DNA of 62,912 nucleotides, taken from Zopfochytrium polystomum. Taxonomy: Eukaryota; Chytridiomycota; Chytridiomycetes; Chytridiales; Chytridiaceae. The stretch spans positions 1-62,912 of the forward strand of contig JAIVFJ010000336.1 in the NCBI GenBank assembly GCA_025765615.1, given 5' to 3'. Made by a program: the position numbers and the translations under genes. Positions 56,982 through 62,912 of this stretch are shown in pieces. The notes below the pieces were generated by a model. That model made no database searches. It was not told where the DNA came from and was given only the letters and a program-made list of their open reading frames with translations. Within the stretch, counting starts at the first letter, position 1, and every line of letters begins with the position of its first letter.

Positions 56982-59900
56982 ATGACGCGCCTTGTCAAGA
57001 CATACGGCAAGCGGGCTGGGACGAGGGTCGTTGCGTCCTCGACTCTCTTTCCATTCGACGAGGTCCGCCCCGAGCCCAATAGCAGTCAATCGCATCAACG
57101 GAAGCCGCGCCCAAAATCACCCGTCTCCAGGCGGGCAAGGCGGCGACTCTCCCCGGTGGATGATGACCCTGAGAAGGATGGGGCCAACAGATACGAAAAG
57201 CCAGCGCCCCAGCTTCGGGAGGAGGCGAGGCCGCCGCAATCGCAACCCATGCGCGCGATGAGAGAAGCTGCTGATGCGCTAGCGGATCCTGCGTTTCCAA
57301 ACTATGACTCACCACTTGTAGCGCCTGCACCTTCAGCAACTAGGACTGAAGCTGCGACAGAGAATGATGCTGCGCCGTCAGGGATGACAAATCGTGCCGC
57401 TTCACCTGTTTCTGTCCTAATGAGTCGCTCCAGTGATACATCAAAGAGGGAAACCTTCGCTGAAAGCGGTACCAATATTCCCCAGGAAGGTCAAGCCGAG
57501 ATCCGAGAGGCAGTCGAGAAGAGCAGGCCCAAGCGCGTCGCCACGCCGTCAAAGCAAACCATCAGATTCAGAGGGGCACTCGACAAATTGCGGGTGGCGC
57601 GCAGGCGAAGGTCGATCAAGTCGATCGGCGCAGTGCATTCTCCCGATCCGTCCGACACCGAAAGCTCAGAATCATCCGGCTCCGAGGAGATTCCCACCAT
57701 CGCAGCAGCAGCTGAGCCGCTTGAACGTACACGTCGGCGAAAGGCGGTCCCACGATTCGCAACTCGGCTGAGGATCGTTGAGTCTGACGAGGATGACGAG
57801 CCTCCGACAAATGCTGTTTCGCCGCCACCCCTGAAAATGGACCGCTCTGAGGAGTCAGCCGCATCCACTCAAGAGCGAGCGGCTGAAGAGAGATTGTTGC
57901 ACTGACTGCTGCGATGAGTGAATTGGAGCTGAAGGAGGAGCTCATGAAAGCACAAGCAGTGGAGGCAATGGAATGCGCCAATGTCGATTCGTTTGCGCCG
58001 GTAGAAGGCGCCCTTATGGATTCAGAGGAGCCTTCTATAGCGCACGCAGAGGACAATGAAAAGCAGGCCTCATTGGCAGAGAGCAGGGAGTCTCTCTCCG
58101 CTCAAATGCGTCTTGTGACAATCGACGATAACCCCGATCCCGCCGGAGAGGACGAAAATGAAGACGGCTGCAGCCGAAATACGACGGAGGAACACGATGA
58201 ATTGACCACTTCATACGTTTTGAACACGTCCGGTATGCTTCAACACTTTGGCACCGCAGAAGAGGGATGTCTTTCGGCTATCCTCGACCAACCAGAGGAC
58301 TATGATGAGGTGGGCGGATTCGACTACTCGGCCGGGGCCGATGTATCTCTCGATGCAGTTAAGGACATTTCAGAGGAACTTCCAAGAAAGGCTAGCCTTT
58401 CGCCTTTCGATGAAGTTGCTCACCAGAGCCAAGCCTCACAGTTAGCCTCAACACCTTCGCGGGAAAGCAGGTTGTCGCCAAAAGCCAATCAAACCGAAAA
58501 CTTCACGTATCAGCCGCGCCTACATTGTCGTAGCTCCGAAGCGGGCAAAGCCTTTTGGCCACTAGAGAAAGTTCTTCAGCTCTGTGGTCAGAAGGAGGTA
58601 AAATCGCTGTCTGAATGCTTAAATGCAATGTAAAGACCCAATCATCCCACAACCAAAAGTGTTTGACTTTAAATTCTTCAGGTCTCTACAACGAAAAATT
58701 GGTGAAGCCACATATTCGGAGGTATTCGAGGTATACGACAACAGCGTCGAACCACCGCAGTCGATTGCCGTGAAAATCATGCCGTTCACCCGCCAGCCAA
58801 AACCCACTGCACCAACGACTCCCATCAAGACGAAGCGTATCGGGCGGAGCAAGGAAATCCATCCCTCTCCTGTACAACGGTTCAGAAATTATAAGCCTGC
58901 ATGATGTCGCACAGGAAATTCTTGTGACGAAACAATTTAAGCAACTTTCGCGGAGCTAGACGCAATGGTTCTTCAAACTTTGTCGAACTGCAAGGGTTAT
59001 GGGAACAGTGGTTACCTGACCGTCTTGCTCACAATGGGAAAAGCGTCAAACTTTTGTCATGGTCCATATCCCCAGAATTATTTGGATGCGTGGGACAAGT
59101 ATGCAAGCGACCGAGGAGAGCGAGAACGATAGAACCAGGTTCGCTCATCCAGACATTCGGACTCAGACTTGTATTTCTAACACTGACTTCCGCAGGACGT
59201 ACTACCCCCTTCCCAGCTTTACGCAGTCCTTTGTTTGTCGAATGGTGGCCACGATCTCGAGCACACAAGGCTGCTGCGCCGTTGGACGCAAGCAAGGTCC
59301 CTTCTTCTGCCAACTGATTTTTTCAATTGCTGAAGCCGAGACTCTGGTGGGGATTCGAGCACCGTGACTTGCATTGGGGAAACATACTTGTGGCCGATAC
59401 AAAGGAAAGCCAAGGGATGTACAGGCAAACGCAACGCGGGAATTTGTTGAGATATTGCGTCCCGTTTGATGGTGTCAAGACAACAATCATTGACTACACT
59501 CTGTCGCGATGTCAAACGAGTAGGTCTTTGCTTCTTGTTTCGAAATCGAATCCATCTAACGGAAGAGTGACCGTAAGGTGAACAGCTAGTATTTGTCCGA
59601 TATGAAAGATGAGGTCGTATTTCACTGGTGAAGGAGACCTCCAGGTAACATCATGCACTTCGCCTCTCAAAACTCACTCTGTTTTTGCTAGTTTGAAATG
59701 TGAGTATTTCGTGTTTGGCAATATCTGAAATGTAAGAACCTTCAGCTATCGTATGATGCGCGGACGAAAACAAATGGGGACTGGTCACGTTTCCACCCAA
59801 AAAACAAATGTGATGGTGGGTTATCTCAGCGATGCACATTGTTGTATTGTTCTTCACTGATTCTATGGTTCCTTTTCAACAGTGGATTTACTACATCATT

Positions 59901-60165
59901 GACAAGCTGCTTACAGCAAAATCCACGCTTCCACGCGGTGGTCGCGGCCCCAAAACAGCGGCCGCGCTTATCGACTAAAGCTGGAGGACCTTCGGAAACG
60001 CGTGCTTAGCTACAACAGTGTGATCGAGTTGGTTGAAGAAGAAATATTGTGCGTGTCATCTAAGGACAGTCCAAACAAAAGATCGCTTCCTCGGGGCGGG
60101 ATGGAATGTTTTGTCGGATTGTTCATATTTTCAGCTATTGGGCTATTGCCGAATAATATTTAAAG
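56982..60165 (+). CDS. HASPIN: Haspin histone H3 kinase, frame-broken in several places
   Basis: ATG 56982 (MTRLVKTYGKRAG) opens a long basic, Ser/Pro-rich N-terminal region; a second acidic part starts at about 57914 in another frame. The kinase begins near 58686 with RKIGEATYSEVFEVYDN and IAVKIMPF (catalytic Lys). Further blocks are SLHDVAQEILVTKQFKQLSR, NFVELQG, FCHGPYPQNYLDAWDKYA, ESENDR, GFEHRDLHWGNILVADT (HRD loop, about 59355-59405) and IIDYTLSR (DYT in place of DFG, a haspin hallmark). The C-terminal lobe has WIYYIIDKLL and RLKLEDLRKRVLSYNSVIEL. Haspin phosphorylates H3 Thr3 at mitotic centromeres. Several blocks are in different frames without fitting introns; an extra T at 59620-59622 and A-run problems at 59799-59804 are clear. 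The 3' end is approximate. Confidence 0.85.
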
Positions 60166-60902
60166 ATCTCCGCACGCTGTCAGTGGCACTAATTCGCACC
60201 CGCTTTGGTGACCCTCCACCTAATGTGCTTTTCGCGACTCCTTTCGGAGGGTCACCGGTGGATTTTTGACGCGATACAGCGTTTGTGCAAAGCAACTGCT
60301 TCAGCATTTTGCTGCACGCTGTTTTTGCAATTATAGCATTGAGTAAGTCGGTAACCCCTGACTTTGGCTTTTCTTTGCTCGGTGTGTTTGCCAGGGACAA
60401 GTTACTTCGATCCTACCATTGTGTCAGAATCAGTAAATGGTATTCTCGGCGCCTACCTTCGCTCCAACTGAATCCATCCTTCCCAGCTGGCCCGACCACT
60501 GAGCCGGATCAATGTACCAAGGGCCGTACTGAACAAGTTTGTCAGCGAAAAATATTCAAATCTTCTCCTTCATGAAACGGCTATCAAAATTTTCACCTTA
60601 ACTCGTCGGTTACGAACCAACAGCTTGGAATGAAAATCCTTATCGTGTTCTGCCTGCTCAGTTTGGAGGGGAAGGAAGGGTGCGCAACGTGCACGCTGAC
60701 AGTGAATGGTACTGTATTCCAGTCGCGACGCATTTGCATCGATGCGCGGATTAGTTCTCAGCGGAAATAAGGCTGAATCTCAAGTGTTAAAACTGACCTT
60801 TGCCCGGAGGTTTTCGGACCGTCCGCATCGAACGACACTGGTTTTTGTTTGGTTAGCCGTGAGGAGAGCCTGTTGCTAATCCTACCTTCTCCCAATCTCC
60901 GA
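60166..60902 (+). other. Unassigned coding-like stretch and intergenic DNA
   Basis: At about 60400-60595 a plus-strand reading with small interruptions gives SYFDPTIVSESVNGILGAYL, RPLSRINVPRAVLNKFVSEK and YSNLLLHETAIKIFT. It looks protein-like, but I recognise no family, and I cannot join it to haspin or to an ATG. A perfect 11-bp inverted repeat (GGTGACCCTCC at 60207-60217, GGAGGGTCACC at 60246-60256) lies to the left. Nothing is seen from 60600 to 60902. Confidence 0.3.
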
Positions 60903-62359
60903 TTACTCAACCACGTCCACGAGCTCGTGCTCCGGCCCAACAATTCCGTGAAACTTTAAACGCGCCACCATCGGCCTCCGTACGGCAGCTTCTCCACCTC
61001 CACCACAGCCGACTTGCGCCGGACCCGCCCGCCTCCCGCCGCCGCCACTGCTTCCGCCTCCGCCCCCTACTCCGCCAGCCCCCGCGCCTTGACCGCCGTT
61101 CGCACCAGAAGCCTTTTGCCGGCTCCGCCCGTCTAACAGGTCCAACGATGGGCGAAGCGGGTCCAAGTGCAAGAGGTCGTCCAGCTCCTGGACCAACCGA
61201 CGGGGGGCAGCAGCGTGGCGGCGGCCGCCGCCGCCGACGCGGGTGGTCGCGGCGTGACGGGTGCCGCTGCTGCTCCGACTGGCCGCAGCGGCGTACGGGT
61301 GAGACGCCGCGGTTGACATCTGCGGCGAGGCGCCGGTAATGGACAGGCCAGAGACGGCAGAGTGCAGCGCTGAGGTGAGCGGGACGGGGAGCGGGTGTGA
61401 CGACGCGTTTCCAGAGGGTGGAGGCGCGTGTGGTTGTTGCTGGTGGTGTGAGGCGGTCGGGCCAGGGACGGTTTGGCTTGCGGCGTACTGCCGATGCCGC
61501 TGCTCGATGGCATTTGCTTCCTCTTGCATGGTTATGAAGACGCCCTGAATCCATCCATGCAGGTCGCGCAGAACTTTTTTTTTTTGAAGCCCCCGCAAAA
61601 CGCGCAAGAGTCAGAGGAATGGTCGGTCGACGCGCGCACCCAGATGATAAAAAATCCTTACTGTGATTGAGCTCCGAGTTTGCTTGGGACCCAGGCCTCT
61701 CTTTCGAATGCTTTGCCGTTATTTGCGGCGTCTGTTGGGGGAGTTGCACCGACACGAGTTGCGACGGAGCAACGAGCTTTCCGTATTTCTCCTTCAAGGA
61801 CCTGCCGGTCCTTGCCGTTGCTTTTTGGCTTTCGTCATCTCCAGCCAGCCCGTGAGCAGATCCCGCTGCCGCCGCCGGAATGGCTGGAACGATGATGGAA
61901 ACATCCCCACCGGCGACCGCTTCGCCCCCGCCGTCCTCGCTCGCCTGGCTCTCCCTCTCCCACGACGCAATCGGAAACTCCGACAATTCGTCGTCCTTTC
62001 CGGACTCGGACTCGCTGTTGCGTTCGGAGCCGTCGGGCGCAAGGGCGTCGCGTCCGCCCGCGGCGGCGTTTGCGTCGCTCGATATGGATGGAAACAGCTG
62101 CAGCCTCTTAGGGTCGCTGTGAATTTTGGGCGGCCACGAGGCGTCCCCTAGTGATCGGCTCGACGAGGCCGACTGGTGGCGGTGCCGGCGAGTGTCGTTG
62201 GACGTCACCACGTGTTGGATCACCTTTGTTTGATAGTCGTTGAGGCCTTCGATTCCGAGGTCCTGGAGGCCGTCAAACAGAGTTTTTTCATTGTTGGTTG
62301 TGGGGGGCATTTACCAGTTTCCGAATGAGCTCGTGCTCCATCGCCGCGACCGCTTCCAT
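60903..62359 (-). CDS. Unrecognised protein, low-complexity C-terminus
   Basis: Three exons join in phase: 62359-62315 (MEAVAAMEHELIRKL), 62262 to about 61660 (DLGIEGLNDYQTKVIQHVVT...), and from about 61581 to 60903. The N-terminal segment is helical. The middle is acidic and Ser-rich, then SLKEKYGKLVAPSQLVSVQL. After the second intron comes ILRDLHGWIQGVFITMQEEA then NAIEQRHRQY, a likely short coiled coil. The last 200 residues are Pro/Ser/Ala and then Gly-rich and end ELVDVVE. I do not recognise a family; a coiled-coil adaptor is as far as the sequence allows. Clean splice phases support a real gene. Confidence 0.55.
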
Positions 62360-62912
62360 GCGCCGCTGCCGCCGAGGAAACACTTTGGTTCGGCAATTGT
62401 GGACCGTCACGAGAGGGACGAGAGGGCGCGCTTTGGTTCCGTCAAAGTCGCCGCGGGTCTTCAAAGTCGGTCCGGCCGTGGCCGGGCGAGCAGGCAGGAG
62501 TGCTGGGGCGGCTTCCGAGGAACGAAGGCGACCCGCTGCGCCGTTGAGGCTCTTTTTCGATTTGGGGTGTACAGTGGGGTTTCATTCTTGGTCGACGGGC
62601 GGGAAAGAACCGGTGTCGGGTCTTGATAGCCAGGTTGTGGTGCCGGTCCGACGGCCGTGCTCTCGCACGCTTCCCGCCGAGAAAGTGGCCCTCTTCGCTT
62701 TTGTTGCGCCGCGCGGGGGCGTTTACAACGAAAGGCTCCAATGTAGATAGCACCGAATCATCAACGTGATGCACCAGTTTAAAGGGCGGCTCTCCCATGA
62801 TGGATGGGCGAGGTTGTCAATAAGACGAAAGTGTGACGAAAAAAAATCGCTAACGAGAGGAATAATGAACGTTGGTGTTTGGCGCGTATGGCGTTTATTC
62901 AATGCTACGGCC
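62360..62912. other. Upstream region of the last gene
   Basis: A minus-strand open frame from ATG 62798 to 62442 (MGEPPFKLVHHVDDSVLSTL, then basic) may be an upstream exon of the same gene or a separate small gene. It has no recognisable domain and cannot be joined to exon 1 with confidence. Confidence 0.3.

Noticed and set aside
60207..60256. 11-bp perfect inverted repeat as a terminator or attachment site
   Set aside because: A single short stem in eukaryotic DNA with a 28-base loop; no T run and no second copy to support a function.

Overview
The window reads as eukaryotic nuclear DNA: genes on both strands are split by short GT-AG introns (about 40-250 bp), and the intergenic spaces carry retroelement debris and microsatellites. 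Gene content (URB1/Npa1, CTC1-like, XPB, Crooked-neck/Clf1, Heh1/Src1-type inner nuclear membrane protein, haspin, fungal-looking SNF2 ATPase, pantothenate synthetase) fits a fungus or close relative. A full LRRC9 homologue and a weaker ZBBX-like protein, both linked to cilia in animals, suggest a flagellated lineage such as a zoosporic (chytrid-like) fungus. The exact taxon cannot be set from the sequence alone.

Layout. 1-5420 (+): 3' part of URB1, a 60S ribosome biogenesis factor. 6120-13127: two DUF1772-type membrane genes (-) with identical intron phases, separated by a 4.2 kb Ty1/copia element (7437-11659, - strand, decayed and lacking protease and integrase) and a 0.5 kb inverted-repeat element (11660-12155). 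14467-18340 (+): CTC1-like telomere protein. 19873-23708 (-): bromodomain plus ankyrin chromatin protein. 24487-26101 (-): ZBBX-like coiled-coil protein. 26873-27184 (-): small membrane protein, head-to-head with XPB (27221-30643, +). 31017-31924 (-): LIM-domain protein. 32554-37895 (-): LRRC9. 38289-41124 (-): Crooked neck/Clf1 splicing factor. 41430-44120: repeat mosaic with a TE remnant, a solo copia LTR and a second LTR family carrying heat-shock-element arrays. 45251-48936 (+): Heh1/Src1-type protein. 50672-52111 (+): pantothenate synthetase. 52397-56181 (-): SNF2-family ATPase. 56982-60165 (+): haspin kinase. 60903-62359 (-): unrecognised low-complexity protein.

The genes are not an operon or a single pathway; most are nuclear housekeeping genes. 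Several conserved genes (CTC1-like, bromodomain protein, Clf1, haspin) need one-base changes in homopolymer runs to stay in frame, whereas XPB is intact through ten exons. The most economical reading is residual sequencing error, though real decay cannot be excluded, above all for haspin. I found no CRISPR array, rRNA, tRNA, or convincing new multi-gene system. The most interesting signals are the heat-shock-element-rich LTR, the long-TIR element beside the copia LTR, the bromodomain-ankyrin fusion and the DUF1772 duplication with a GC-AG intron.
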